The translations under genes and the position numbers were made by a program. Positions 1-11,250 of a stretch of 64,000 bases of DNA are shown here, piece after piece; position 1 is the stretch's first letter, and every line of letters starts with the position of its first letter. The notes under the pieces were generated by a model. It was not told the origin of the DNA and made no database searches. It saw only the letters and a list, made by a program, of their open reading frames with translations. Source of the DNA: Hysterium pulicare CBS 123377 (Eukaryota; Ascomycota; Dothideomycetes; Hysteriales; Hysteriaceae); the NCBI GenBank assembly GCA_000467715.1, contig AJFK01000645.1, positions 1 through 64,000 of the forward strand, written 5' to 3'.

Positions 1-611
1 GCGACTGGCTCTTCCACGCTTTGAGCGTGTCAGCGGTCTTCTTTCCACGAACGAAGACTGGCGTGGGAAAGCGGTCTGCCACGAGGCGCACCAGTGGGAT
101 TATCCGTATGGTTGGGCGCCGCATCAGATCATGGCTTGGGATGGGCTGCTAAAGTACGGGTATAACGAGGAAGCAGAACGGCTGGCGTATAGATGGCTCT
201 ACATGGTCACCAAGATATTTGTCGATTTCAATGGCACAGTCGTCGAAAAATACGATGTCACGCAGACGCTAGACAGTCATAAAGTGCATCTGGATTATGG
301 AAACCAAGGGCTAGGATTCAGGGGCTATGCCAAAGAAGGGTATGCGTGTCTTGTTCCTCCTCGTCTGTTTCGTCGTCTTCACGCCCCTCATCCATTTTCC
401 TCATCTCAGATGAACTATAACAAGAGACGAACATGTACCTGAGACTGATGTTGCTTCGAATAGTTTCGGCTGGACTAACGCAAGTTATGTTTACGGCCTT
501 GATATCCTAAACACACATGCCAAACGCGCTCTTGGCGTCCTAGCGCCCTGGTCTGTCTACGCCGCCGCTGCTCAGAAATTCGATAATGGGCTGGATGATA
601 CTACTTTGTGA
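1..611 (+). CDS. NTH1: Neutral trehalase (GH37), 3' part
   Basis: The 5' end lies outside the window. The first exon reads in frame from base 2 to 339. A 124-nt intron (340-463, GTATGC...TAG) is followed by the last exon, 464-611, ending in TGA. The protein contains the GH37 signature [12 protein letters not shown], followed by [13 protein letters not shown] and YGNQG. The splice restores [10 protein letters not shown], the conserved C-terminal block of fungal neutral trehalases. The enzyme hydrolyses cytosolic trehalose to two glucose molecules during germination and stress recovery. Fungal acid trehalases belong to GH65, so this is the neutral type. The N-terminal regulatory region and most catalytic residues are not visible. 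The C-terminus ends close to the family norm. Confidence 0.92.
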
Positions 612-1199
612 TAAATAAGGCCCATTTTCCATGTTGCTACGCTTTATCTGAAACAACAAAGACGTCAACGAAGAAGTGCTGAGGGTGGGTGAGAGAAAGG
701 GGGAGGAAGAAAAGTTACTCCTTTCTATTCATTCGTTTTTTCTCCTTTTGATGAGCGAGAGACTTATAAGAGAACGAAATATAACGGTTGAGGATTTGCA
801 TTCCGCAGTATCTTACATTACAAGCAGAGGGTTCTTCCCTGTGCTTATCCATCATGACTCCCCTTACTAATCCCCACAACAACGCAATAACCTACCACCC
901 CGGCATCTAACGAGAGGTATAGCCAAGCCTCGCCGCGCCCAATTTTATACCGAACCCGGTAGTTTTGCGCGGTTAAACCGTCGCTTGTGCTCTTCAACCA
1001 AGATAATATGTGAATTTGAACTCGTTTCCGTGAAAGTAAATTCGGCGACTCTCTACCATGGCTACGTTGTCTACAGTGATGGTTTTTATCGGCTTGGGAT
1101 TTTAGATACAGACCCAAATAGGCATCAGGTACCGTTAGCGAAGCAGCCTCGGGTAGCCTAGGTAGATATAGAGGATAAATTAGGTAAATAGGATCGGGC
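612..1199. other. Intergenic spacer downstream of trehalase
   Basis: This is non-coding sequence of ordinary composition after the trehalase stop. I see no convincing gene, tRNA or repeat. Short open frames here have no recognisable content. Confidence 0.5.
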
Positions 1200-1956
1200 C
1201 AATACCCAACACTTTACCCGGGCTACTTAAGTCAGTACTACTGAGTTTTCTATCCATTTTATCTATATTAATAGGATTCAATCCAAGTGTTTTATGCTTG
1301 TCATTAGGACTTCTCTAATTTTGTCTAATTTGCTTTATGAGGTTATCGCTTTCGATACTCTATTCTTTATATGACTAAAATAATCATAACTAAGTATATT
1401 TAGTATACAGCTAAACTTTATACAAAGTAGTATTTTTTGAAACCTTCTGCAACAAGCTTACTATTCGATCTTCTCGAAACGTGCACATCCTACCAACAGC
1501 GCTAACATTCATTGCAAGATACTCTGCTTCCTGTCAACCGCCGCAATATCCCTCTGCGCTGTACCGCAATCCAGTCAAAACCAAATCCTTTCAAGATATC
1601 GACATCAAGTCATATGTTCAAGTCCGCCATACTGTTCGCTGGGCCGTTTAGGTAGAGTTGTTGTATGAACCTTGCTTAGATAACTTAGCGTAAGATTTGA
1701 AACATAATATTACTTTTAAGAATAATATTGTAGCTAAACATCTAGTACATAGTATTAAATAGAAACAATAAGTAACTTCTACAATCTAAAATTATAAACT
1801 AAAAAAAAATATAACTATTTTTTTATATAAAATTTTAGAAATATTAATACATTTTAATTATATTAATAAGTAAGATTCAACTTACTTTTAATAAATTATA
1901 CAAACTATTTAACAAACTAACTACATAAAGAAAAATAAAAACTTACTTTATATTAA
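1200..1956. repeat. AT-rich, CpG-poor block, probably RIP-degraded repeat DNA
   Basis: From about 1240 the sequence becomes markedly AT-rich. Between 1680 and 1956 it is almost entirely A/T, with many TpA steps and hardly any CpG. That is the look of repeat-induced point mutation (C-to-T in repeats), a process known in Pezizomycotina. A less AT-rich island lies at about 1440-1670. The right edge is sharp and falls inside the reading frame of the adjacent hydrolase remnant. No element family, terminal repeats or coding remains can be assigned. RIP is an inference from composition. Confidence 0.55.
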
Positions 1957-3164
1957 ACCTCCGAGGACAACTGCTTTACTGGGGTGGTAGCTACGGCACA
2001 CTTCTTGGATCTACATTCGCAGCAATATTTCCCGATCGACTTGGCCGTGTGGTCCTCGACGCCGTTCTGGATGCCGACCATTGGGTCATTCCAGTCTGGG
2101 CGAACTCGATGCATGACACCGATGCCGTATTTGATTCATTCTTTACGTACTATCATAGAGCTCGTACTGCATGCGCTTTCTACCGTTTAGGTGATGAAGA
2201 GGGGGACCTTAGAGCGCGCTACGACCCATTGTCATCACACCTACGCATGTGCGGCTCCTGCTTTTTACATCTCTCTACCAGCCTGTCCGACTTTTCCCCA
2301 TGGCAGCAGATATCCTAGATGCTATTTACCAGAATGATAACGCCGCTCTGCTTGCAAAGATGCCTCTACCAAGTCTAGAGCAGGGACCTTCCATGTTCTG
2401 TGCATTATCAGGCGATGGAGGGAATCCTCAAAACTTGTCGGTTTTCGACGCCCGGCAAGCAAATTTAGTCATTCAATGCAGCGATAAACGCTACAATGTG
2501 AGTCTGTTTTGCCATGCGCATTAAGACTCTCTCCGTTAATGCTGCTCAGTTCAATGAAACAATCGACTCTCTTCAAACACTCTTTCAACTGATGTCCCTC
2601 AAAACCTCCTGGGCAGATATCTGGATGACGAGTCAACTAGGCTGCGAAGCATGGGACATCCCTCTATCCGACCCGCCCTTACCATGGGACCCCGATAGAA
2701 CCGGTATTACTCTCTCATCCAAGCTCTTCACCACATCACAAACCTACAATACATCCCACCCCATCCTCTTCGCAAGCTCAAGCCTTGACCCTGTGTGCCC
2801 TCTCCGTTCCGCTTTGAAGATGGCGAGGAGGTTCGAAGGTGCAGGATTGATAGAACAACTTTCGGAAGGGCATGGGACTGTGTCTGCTGATTCAAGATGC
2901 ACTACCGAAATCTATAGAAAGCACTTTGCGGATGGGTGTGTGCCGCCGATGCGGCTTCTAGGGGATGGTGAGAGTGGGACAGAGTTCTGGACAAAATGTG
3001 AAGCTGATGAGTGGCCTTGGAAAGAATACAAACAGGAAGAGTGGTTGCACAATACACACGAGGACGGTCTAGCGGATTCTGGCCGAGTTGACATTGCAAA
3101 GCGGATGAGTGCATGGAAAGAGCTCCAGAAGATCATGGCTAAGAGAAGGAAGATTGGATACTAA
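1957..3164 (+). pseudogene. Alpha/beta-hydrolase (tripeptidyl-aminopeptidase-like), truncated and frameshifted
   Basis: The readable part starts at the edge of the AT-rich block with LLYWGGSYGT, an alpha/beta-hydrolase nucleophile elbow (Ser codon 1989-1991). It continues with PDRLGRVVLDAVLDADHW, typical of the TAP-like hydrolases that carry a C-terminal Abhydrolase_4 domain. Around 2240 the frame must change to continue into the conserved segment TSLYQPVRLFPMAADIL, and about 15 residues seem to be missing there. A regular 52-nt intron (2498-2549, GTGAGT...CAG, phase 0) then joins the C-terminal part, which holds the acid/histidine regions (FASSSLDPVCPLRSA and SEGHGTVS). The N-terminal half is absent. 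The retained splice sites and long intact C-terminus suggest recent decay. Confidence 0.75.
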
Positions 3165-3383
3165 CCACCCCACCTAGGAATTCGAGGGACCCAAAAAACC
3201 ATTCGTACCTTTGCGTAGCATTTGAGGAAGTCCGTCATGAAATTCATTCTATCATATCGACGAGTCGGATACTCGAAATATCATTGCTGAAAGCAACTTC
3301 TATGTCTAAAGCAATACTTTTATCCGCCTATCCATTATCCTTCTATCTCACCAACCGCTGGCACGCATCACAGATCCTCCCAT

Positions 3384-5144
3384 TTACCTCCCAAAATGCC
3401 CGAAACTCGCCGCCCGAACATGAAATCCCCTCCCACTGCCGGGACCACCAGCACCTGGACCAATGTAACCTCGTCCGGAACTGGCACCTCCACTCGGACC
3501 CTGTCCAGGACTTCCTCTCATCGACCCTTGTCCAGCACCTCCTCTCATCGCCCCCTGTCCCGCACTCAACCCTCTATTCCTCCTAACCGGACTCCACTGC
3601 GTTGGCCCCATCGGCATAACAACGCCCGCACTAACAGCCCTCCGATGGCGTTCCTGAGCGGTGTTCCAAGCCGCCACATCCCCATGATACCGTTTACACT
3701 TGGCACTCCACATAGCGTTCCCAGCAACGAAGAGAGCAAGCCCATCCACAAACCTCAACATTTCTTCGTCTTCGGCGATGATCTGTGCGAAGGTCTTCCC
3801 AGCTGTGTCTTCCGCGCTTCGCGACGCCCAGATATCCCACCATTTGCGCCTCTCGTACCTCCGCTTGAACTCGGCTTCATACTGCAGCGCGAGATCCTTG
3901 ATTTGGGCTAGAGCGATGTCGAGCGGGAGGTCGGGATCCAGACGGAGGAGGAGGGATACAGCGTTAATTGGTGGGGAGCGGAGGTTGAGGGTCCGAGATT
4001 GGAGGGTTTCTTTGCGGTAGGAGTAGTAGTCGTTCGTTAGAAGAGCGGCGTTCATGGCGATGGTTGTGAGGGAGGCGAGGGCTGCTGTAGTTGGGGAGGC
4101 GGGGAGGTGGATATTTAGAGCGTAGGCTAGGAGTGCGAGTTTGACGCTGATGGTTGATGGATATCCAGGGTTAGTGAAGGAAGTCCGTGGTTATTAGATA
4201 CCAACAAAGGAAGAACGAAAGGACGGGACGGGGATTGTATACGCACTTCGCACCCCAGTCCATGCGTCGATACTCCACATACTCCTCCACTCCCTCAAAA
4301 TCATCCAATAGCTTCGTATCCGTGGCCAAGTAATACAACATCATACTCTCGAGAACTTTCATCCCCAGCTCAAGATCTAGATCCAGTAGCTCATTGATAC
4401 CCTGCTGCAAGCACTCCTGCAGTTCCTGCCGCGTCTGATTTTCCGGATACAGAGGCTCGGACGTGTAGAGTCGGGCCAGCGTGGCAAGACGTCCGTCTTT
4501 GGTGTGACCGTGCGTGAGGTTGTAGTCGAGGACGGCGAGGATATCAGAGTAGAGCGTTTTTTGAGCGGTGGCGGAAGTCATGCTCTCCGCCATATCTAGT
4601 TTCAGAAGTCAATAACCCATCCATCACTTTATACACGCCTCCCTCAAGTCCCTAACCTTACTCCTCTCACAACCCTTCTCATCCTCCTTAAAAATAGAAT
4701 ATAATCAAAAAGCTTACCATCAAATCTGAACCAAAAACAAGCAAAGAACCCCACGACCGCAATGCGATTCGGGACTGCCTCGGGCAAACACAAAGCAACC
4801 CAATCACCATAATCGCCCGGACCCTCGATAGTCGGTAGCTTCAAGTGCCGAAAGATGACGTTCGTGCGGGCAAACTTCTTGAAGCGGGTTTCGAAGCGCA
4901 CGATGCAGCCGCTCGAGAGACCGCGGTGCAGCGAGATGAGTGGAGACAGGGTTGTGAAGCTGTCGGTTGCGCGATAGCCGCTTATGGCGCTGAGGGTTGT
5001 GCTGTAGATTTGGGTGGGGGTGGATAGGGAAGAAGGGACGGGGAGGGGAGTTGGGATGGACGATGTCATGGCTGGAGGGTAGGGGGGTGGATTACCTTGT
5101 GTTTGAGGTGGTAGGGCTTGAAAGCCAGGAGTTTGAGATGACAT
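3384..5144 (-). CDS. Class I terpene synthase, cyclase-only, with Gly/Arg-rich tail
   Basis: There are three exons on the minus strand: 5144-4718, 4595-4247 and 4146-3384, with introns of 122 and 100 nt, giving about 512 aa. Splicing of exons 1 and 2 creates the metal-binding motif FRFDDMAES (D142, D143, E146). Exon 3 carries the NSE motif NDYYSYRKE (N297, S301, E305) and the late RY pair (R411-Y412). The spacing and flanks (ALCLPEAVPNRI, EYVEYRRMDWGA) resemble the cyclase domain of fungal bifunctional di/sesterterpene synthases such as fusicoccadiene synthase. The C-terminal prenyltransferase domain of that class is absent. Instead the protein ends in about 60 residues rich in Gly, Arg, Ser and Pro. 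An upstream in-frame ATG at 5252 is possible, but ATG 5144 is preferred. Its substrate must come from another prenyl diphosphate synthase. No P450 lies next to it. Product unknown. Confidence 0.85.
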
Positions 5145-5498
5145 TGCTTGTTGTTTGTGGAGGGTGTTCTTTGAGATGGGCAAGAACGAGGTTAAGAACT
5201 CAGAGAACGAGCTTGCGAGCGTTGTAAACAATAAATATTGGTTTGAAATCATGACGCTATTAGGCGAAGACTACCGGAGCCCGGCGTGTGACTCCATTTA
5301 GATGCGGTGAATGAAGAGAGAATTTAGACGATATCCAATGACAATCCGCGAAATGCCGCAAAGGGGCGCTTGACTTTGTGGCGGTGACTCTCGGACATAA
5401 TGGACTTTATTATATAGACAGTAATGTACATACCAGTGAAGTAGTCTATTACAGAGATCGCTATGACGCACGTCGCGAATCCAATACTATTACACTTC
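5145..5498. other. Intergenic spacer between terpene synthase and MSS51
   Basis: This spacer holds the terpene synthase promoter and the MSS51 3' end, both on the minus strand. It contains no supported gene. Confidence 0.5.
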
Positions 5499-7056
5499 TT
5501 ACGTTTCCTTGTCCGGATCCCTCTTCGTAGTCTCATATCTCTTTCCTCTAAACGCCCACAAGCCCCAATTCCCGCAACTCAGATCCTGGGGCTCAGCATC
5601 GTTGAGATCCCACCGTAAACTTCGGAAAATATTCTCTCCAGGTTCGAGTAAAATGTCTACCTCCCCCTTCGCATTCTTCTTGACAGTCTCCACATCCCTC
5701 TTCATGTCGTAGTCGGTATAACCCGTGGAAATAATTGGTACTTTCGTTTCCAACAGGTATGGCAACGTTCCTTCCCATTCGTGCGCGCTGGCGGGATTTC
5801 CTAAGCCCGGGTGGAAGAGCACAAAGCAATCAAAATACGTGTCGTAAGGAGCGAAATGACCAGTCTTATGCAGAGTGTGAAAGTACTCTACATAAGTACT
5901 TATTTTCAGATCCGGAGATATTCTGTCTTCAATAACTGCTCCGAATGGATTCGTGTGTGTTCGTTCCGGAAGTGGGAACTCATCATCCCGGTTTTCCATA
6001 GATTCAGGGCCAACAAAGATGATGTGCCATCTTACATGAGGGAATAGAAATCCTAACTGTTCCCAGGCTTGACGAGGAAGCGATGATTCCGCACGAGCTC
6101 CGATAACGAAGATACGGATAGCGGGAGGGAGTAGTTTCATTCGATCCCAGCGGTCGCCTCCGGGGGTCCTTGGAGGATGGAGGGAAAAGCGAAGCGCTAG
6201 AATTCGATCAGTATAGAAGCATCATAAGCCATATTCAGTGCATACCAGTGAAACTTCTGATACCTTCAACCGTCATGCGATTGCGAATATTGTACGGACT
6301 CAGCTCGGAGATGACACTAGCTATTGTCATAGGGTATGTGAGTAGCTTCGTTGCTTGCCTCATTCGCCGCTCCTCATCTATAGCTTCAAATTGTCTGGTG
6401 TACATCAACGTGTCCCAACTGGTGAAATTTGGTAGAATCTCTTCATCCATAGGCGGAGGATATATGAATTCCTTGAAGTATCGTCCAGACCGCAAATCGT
6501 GGTCATCTTCATTTATCTGCCGCAGTGTATCACACGATTCTAAATGTTTCTCATAATCGTCCGCCCAATGTTCCTCGCAACAATACACTGGTATTCCGCA
6601 ATCGGGACACTCGAAGTTCACATGTGTGGGTGCGGATCCAGTGGTCATCGATTTTCGGGCTTCGGGGTCATCTTGGTTGGTCGGTAGCCTTGTAGGTTTG
6701 TGACTGGGATGGGGACAATATGCCGTCCGCTTTATACGCACTGCTCGATCTCGAATCTCCGGTATGGGCGATTCGCTGTAGGGATGGAAGAGGTTGTCCT
6801 GCATCAATTTTATCTCCCTTTTGTTACCATCTTCATCCACCCATTCCATGACACCTTGCAGGTCATGGCTACGAAGATTTGAGGTAGTAGAGAGATTACG
6901 TCTTGCGAGGAGAGGGTGGATGATGGGGATGGATCGACGGCTCAGCGATGAGATGCATCGAGGTGGAAGATGAACTGACGAAGGGCGATGCAATTGAGGT
7001 CTTGACGAAGCCTTCAGGACAGAGAGACACTGGCGGCAGGTATAAGACGACCTCAT
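5499..7056 (-). CDS. MSS51: Mss51-like mitochondrial COX1 translational activator
   Basis: Two exons (7056-6246 and 6196-5499) are joined across a 49-nt intron at a phase that restores RSFTALRFSLHPP, giving 502 aa. The N-terminus is rich in Arg, Ser and hydroxylated residues (ARRNLSTTSN), as expected of a mitochondrial presequence. Residues around 110-180 hold paired cysteines and histidines (CPHPSH, CPDCGIPVYCCEEHW, HLESC), matching the MYND-like zinc finger of Mss51. The C-terminal half (IRIFVIGARAESSLPR to the end) matches the Mss51 C-terminal domain. In yeast Mss51 promotes translation of COX1 mRNA and couples it to complex IV assembly in the mitochondrial matrix. The gene is on the same strand as its GH5 neighbour but separated by about 280 nt, so it is independently transcribed. 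Confidence 0.9.
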
Positions 7057-7337
7057 ATTGATATTGACTCCAACCTCGGATAGTCTGGGGTCGATTTCTA
7101 GCTATACAGTTTACGATTTCTTGAGTGATGAAAGGTACGGTGCGGAAAAACTAATTCCCGCTCGGACCTTAGAATATCCTAGTACTCTGACGCGCTTCTT
7201 CTTCTCAAAACACTTCAAAGCCAACGAGGCACTGAGAGATTGGTCTCTATTTGCCATATCGCACATAGTTCTACGACAATTATATACAAAATCCATCACC
7301 CCTCACTGCTTGTGGAAGGGCGTCAGGCCAAAATGCG

Positions 7338-8572
7338 TTAATACACAAAGCCAACCCAGCTCTGATTTGCAGTGGCGGCATTCGCTGCATCAACTGCTTT
7401 TGCAACATCACCTTTGGAGCTATTGATCCCAATCTCAAAACCATCATAGCCGCAATTTCTCGGGGCTCCACTCTGAGCTTGATCCAAACCGGGTACGACT
7501 TGCCAGTACATCTTTGGTCACCAAGTCAGCCTTATTACCGCAGATAGGGCTTCGACATACGCACCCAAGGTATTCCGGCATCATTAAAGATCTGAACCTG
7601 CTCATCGAAATTGTTGTAATCGCTAGTGCTTACTCCCCATTCTTCGATCATGACATGCTTATCCACAGAATTAGCCTTGGCAAGCACCGACTGGTCCCCA
7701 GTGATGAAGTAAGCCCAATCCGTGGACTTGTTCATATATCCATGGATGCTGATAATGTCGATAGCGTCGCAGGATAGTGCCTTTGAGAGCGTGTTCCAGT
7801 AATTACTACAGCAGTAATCGGATCCACCGATACCACCTGTTGCAACTTTGATGCCGGAGTCTCCGATCAGCTGCTTTAAGACACCAGCACGTCCACAAAT
7901 CCAATCATTCGGATCGTTACTTTCAAGCAGTGCATTTTGCTCTATCAAAGGCTCGTTTTGAACGTCGAAAGCCAAGATAACATCTGACAGTTCGGACCAT
8001 GCCTTGCCAAAGTTTGGGGACTGATACGTGAGGATTTCCTTCAGACGAGCATCGTAGTCTGCTTTAGCATCGCTGGACGAGTAAAAGTTCTCCGCAGTTG
8101 AGTACTTATTGCAATACGCATCGCAGGTTGCAGTACCGGCAACAGAATTCGCGTTGTGAGGAGAGATGATGGCCTTGACTCCGTTGTCGCTCAGTATTTT
8201 CAGTGTATCGTCTAAGGCACTGAGGACAGATGTATTATAAGTGCCGACAACACTTTCTAACGCATCGATACCAATCACATCTGTGCTTCCTTTGAGACAG
8301 CCGCCGTCTGTGTTTGTAACTGAACATATTCGGTCAGCGGATAGGTCTCTGTTCGTTTTGGTCTACTCACCCCAGAGTCGAAGTGCTTTCATACCCCACC
8401 CAGCAAGTGTCTCAACGTACATCTGTTGGTCTGCCAGTGGAAGCGCATGAAGGAAGTACTCGCTGCTTCCTGCGAATGATTTCGGTGAATCCCTTGGTAA
8501 TGAGGGCAAACATGACCCCAAACTCAACGTTAGCGTCAAAGCGGAAATGTTGCTCAGCGAATGTCCCCGCAT
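7338..8572 (-). CDS. Secreted glycoside hydrolase family 5 enzyme
   Basis: Three exons (8572-8371, 8319-7565 and 7511-7338) with introns of 51 and 53 nt encode 376 aa. The chosen ATG gives a signal-peptide-like start, MRGHSLSNISALTLTLSLG. The mature region has the (beta/alpha)8 features of GH5: MKALRLW near the start, VIGIDALES, then AFDVQNEP with the acid/base Glu190. IEEWG follows with the nucleophile Glu294. Splicing of the last intron creates IPWMYWQVVPG, a conserved C-terminal strand. Cysteine pairs fit an extracellular enzyme. The substrate (cellulose, mannan or another beta-glycan) cannot be read from these motifs. A longer in-frame extension upstream of 8572 exists but would bury the signal peptide. 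Confidence 0.88.
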
Positions 8573-9608
8573 GCTGGTTCGGCTGAATTGCAAAGATCTG
8601 GTCCTGGGCGCTGGAAGATGATGACTGGAATATCTCCCAGATTTAAGATCGGCCAGAGCTTTCCCTTTATTCGTTGCAGAGCTGATGTTGTTCGAAGCCA
8701 TTTTTATAATCGTAGGACACGGGGACCATGGTGGCGTTCTCTTCTCGAGCCAAAGCTTGGATTTCTTCAGATTGCAGGCGTATAGTAAATAAGTCCACGT
8801 TCTGAAATGACGCGAGGTGATAGCCACATTCTGCGAGGTGTGACGTGGTTGTTTTGGTAGCCAGTATGGAAAAGGCTATTTCAGGGGCATCACTCGAACG
8901 TCGCCATTATGCTTGGTGGATTTCAGGAGTCGGGCGTTCAGGCTGTTCTGGTGGTGGTTGTGATCACGTCTAACTGAGCACCTGTATCACGTCTAACTGA
9001 GCACCTGTATCACGTCTAACTGAGCACCTGTATGCAAAGCTGAAGCAAGAAGCTTTGACTCTGACCAGATACAGGGATTAAATTCGGGTAATTCTCCTTC
9101 AGCACTGCTACTCCAAGGATCCTCAGTCGGCCCCCACAGGTGTGTTGCCGGAATTGGGAACATACTGCGAACATCGAGTTATCTTCACTCGTGTCGTCGA
9201 CAAAATACATTCAGCCCAGAACCCGTTGCAGCTGCTCGCCGTTGTACAAGCTTCGGCTACAGCGAGCCGTCTAAACATGCCACTCCTTTTCAGCTCCCTC
9301 CCAGTGCATTCCCAAATGGTTCTCGAAGACGAGTCCGATGCATGATCCTACCCTGTCACATTGACATACTGAGCCAATTGCCTCCTGTGATCGACTTGAC
9401 CGAACTTTACACAAGGCTATCAGGGGACTACCTCTCTTGACTAGGATATGGGAACCCGTACCAAAAGTGCTTCCGCCCGCCGGTTGAGCGGTTTAAAATA
9501 CCTTGCACTCCTGTTCAAGTTGTGATATCCTAGACAACTCTCTTCCGGTACTAAGATATCCCGATTTCGTTTCAAGCAACAAAACCAACTGCGTTCTTTC
9601 TTTCAGGC
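8573..9608. promoter_or_regulatory. Divergent promoter region between GH5 gene and membrane-protein gene
   Basis: About 1 kb lies between two genes transcribed away from each other. It contains the 23-bp triplicate repeat annotated separately and no supported gene. Pyrimidine-rich stretches occur close to the 9609 start. Confidence 0.5.
8964..9032. repeat. Three perfect tandem copies of a 23-bp unit in a promoter
   Basis: Copies lie at 8964-8986, 8987-9009 and 9010-9032 and are identical. Each unit contains CACGTC and, 8 bases later, CACCTG, an E-box-like core. The array lies about 390 bp upstream of the GH5 start and about 580 bp upstream of the membrane-protein start. Clustered identical sites in a divergent promoter would suit a transcription-factor array, but replication slippage is an equally good explanation for its origin. 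Confidence 0.9.
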
Positions 9609-10498
9609 ATGGGCTTCTTAATATGGCTGCATTTTTTGATCTCGTTACTGTTCGCAGTCTCGGCATTAGCCACGGGTCCAACCAGCATCTTCATCAATAA
9701 AGTACCCGAATATGCGCTCTTATCGTCCTGCGCCGAGGAACAAGTCAGTACTGTCGTAAGGGACATGAGCTATGGCTGCGGTGATGATTCTAAAACAACA
9801 TCATACGCGTGCTTTTGCTATCAAAGTTCGGCAATCTTCAGTAGCATAATATCAAAACACGTTGCGTCCGATTGCAAAAACAACACCGACCAAGTCACCT
9901 CTGCACTAGAAGTATTCAGTAGCTACTGCGAGCTGGGAGCAGTTGAACTACAAACAACGAGTAAGTCACGCCATCAATAGAAGATACCTAGCAGGCGTTG
10001 CTCAGGCTAATCCCCAAACCCTCTTCTTCAGGCTCATCATCTCAGTCATCATCCGCAACTTCAAATACATCTCAGGGTTCTTCAGCTACGGCGGCGCCTG
10101 CATCGACTCCCGCAACGATCACCGTCACAGCGACTCCATCACCTGCATCTCAATCTTCGAACAACTCCCACACCACCGCAATTGCAGCTGGTGTCAGCAT
10201 ACCCATAGCCATCGTAGCCCTGTGTCTCGCAGGATTCCTTCTCTGGAGGCGGCGCCGACAAAATAAATCCCGAGACCCCATAGAACTTGCCACCGATGCG
10301 CAGCGACATGAGATACATGCAGCACCTATTGTTCGAGAATTGAAAGCGGATTCGAAGCCTCCTCCAGTGGAACTTGATTCTGGAGAGCGACCTCCAGAAT
10401 TGGGCACTCCGACGAGGATGAATTTTGGGCAGCGGATGCCGAGTGAATTAGAAACACCGCCGGCGAGAGAGAAAGAGGAGTTCAACAATGGTGTATAA
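9609..10498 (+). CDS. Single-pass membrane protein with Cys-rich ectodomain and Ser/Thr stalk
   Basis: Two exons (9609-9960 and 10032-10498) are joined over a 71-nt intron, giving 272 aa. Residues 1-22 form a signal peptide (IWLHFLISLLFAVSALATG). Residues about 35-105 form a small domain with six cysteines, including YACFCY, spaced like a CFEM-type domain but not a certain match. A Ser/Thr/Ala-rich stalk follows, then one membrane segment (AAGVSIPIAIVALCLAGFLLW) stopped by RRRR. The cytoplasmic tail of about 75 residues is Pro/Glu-rich. This layout is common among fungal cell-surface sensors and adhesin-like proteins. No enzymatic domain is visible and the function is unknown. Confidence 0.8.
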
Positions 10499-10849
10499 AT
10501 TACCGATGTGCCGAGCCAGGGCCAGGGCCAGGGCCAGGAGGGACGAGATAGAGTCTGAATGGATGGATCAGAAGGCCGGTACTTCGAACTTTGACTGAAA
10601 CCTTTTGGAAGGGTCTCTCACCTAAATACGCTTACTTCTTTTAATAACTGCTAAATCCAATTCACCATTGAGAGCCATTCTACCTTTTTTCTTTGTTCGA
10701 ATCCTCTTCCGCTTCCTTTTCACCACCGTTACTTGATCCTATCTATGCCACCCTCATCTACATACTAGCTTCACGTGTAATACCTTTGGCAGAATCGTCT
10801 TCTTCGATCTCAATAGCGCCAAATATAACCCGTGCTCTCACTAATGAGA
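10499..10849. other. Intergenic spacer with short GGCCAG-type repeat
   Basis: A short hexamer run (GCCAGG-type units, about 10512-10540) lies just after the membrane-protein stop. It looks like a simple microsatellite. Nothing else was recognised. Confidence 0.5.
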
Positions 10850-11250
10850 AATATAATTATGGGGACTGTACATCCGCCATGCGGGGTGGAAGCGTCCCAC
10901 GAGCTCTCAGCTTGGCCGTCACTCGCATATACGTAATCCGTAGCATACGCTACCAAACAGGCTTTGGCAAAGAGCTTCGCGGCACTTGTGATGAATTCAC
11001 TCGGGCTTTTGACGCACGAAGCATCATGAGCGACATCAACCCGGACATGGGAAAGCAAGCGGAAATACCGTACTGTATGTGGCGCTCACAGACAGCTAGT
11101 GAAAAGACCTATCGCAAACTGGTCTCTAAGTGTCCACAGATGGCTCATTGGGCCGAGGGCGCTTGTTCGGTGGCCGGCTATGGCAACCTGTACTACAAGC
11201 TCCGCCTTCTCTCAGAAGTGCACATCGCTTTACGATGGTATCAGCGTTGA
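10850..11250 (+). pseudogene. Relic of a repetitive helotialean hypothetical-protein family
   Basis: The frame encodes MSDINPDMGKQAEIPYC from ATG 11026, then TASEKTYRKLV and ACSVAGYGNLYYKL. I recognise this block (EIPYC-W, ASE-TYR, R/A-C-AVAGY--LY-EL) from large families of hypothetical proteins in Leotiomycetes. The family normally continues for a hundred or more residues after this point, whereas here the frame turns to unrelated sequence and stops at 11250. The upstream part has no clear start or splice site. It is most likely a degenerate copy. The family assignment is from memory and the boundaries are approximate. Confidence 0.4.

Noticed and set aside
8964-9032. Repeat cluster as a CRISPR-like array
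   Set aside because: The copies are directly adjacent with no spacers, and the DNA is eukaryotic.
10510-10542. GGCCAG hexamer run as telomere-like repeat
   Set aside because: Fungal telomeres are TTAGGG-type. This is a short GC-rich microsatellite in a gene-dense region.
10690-10710. tRNA B-box-like GTTCGAATCC
   Set aside because: No A box or acceptor stem at the right distance. It is a chance match.
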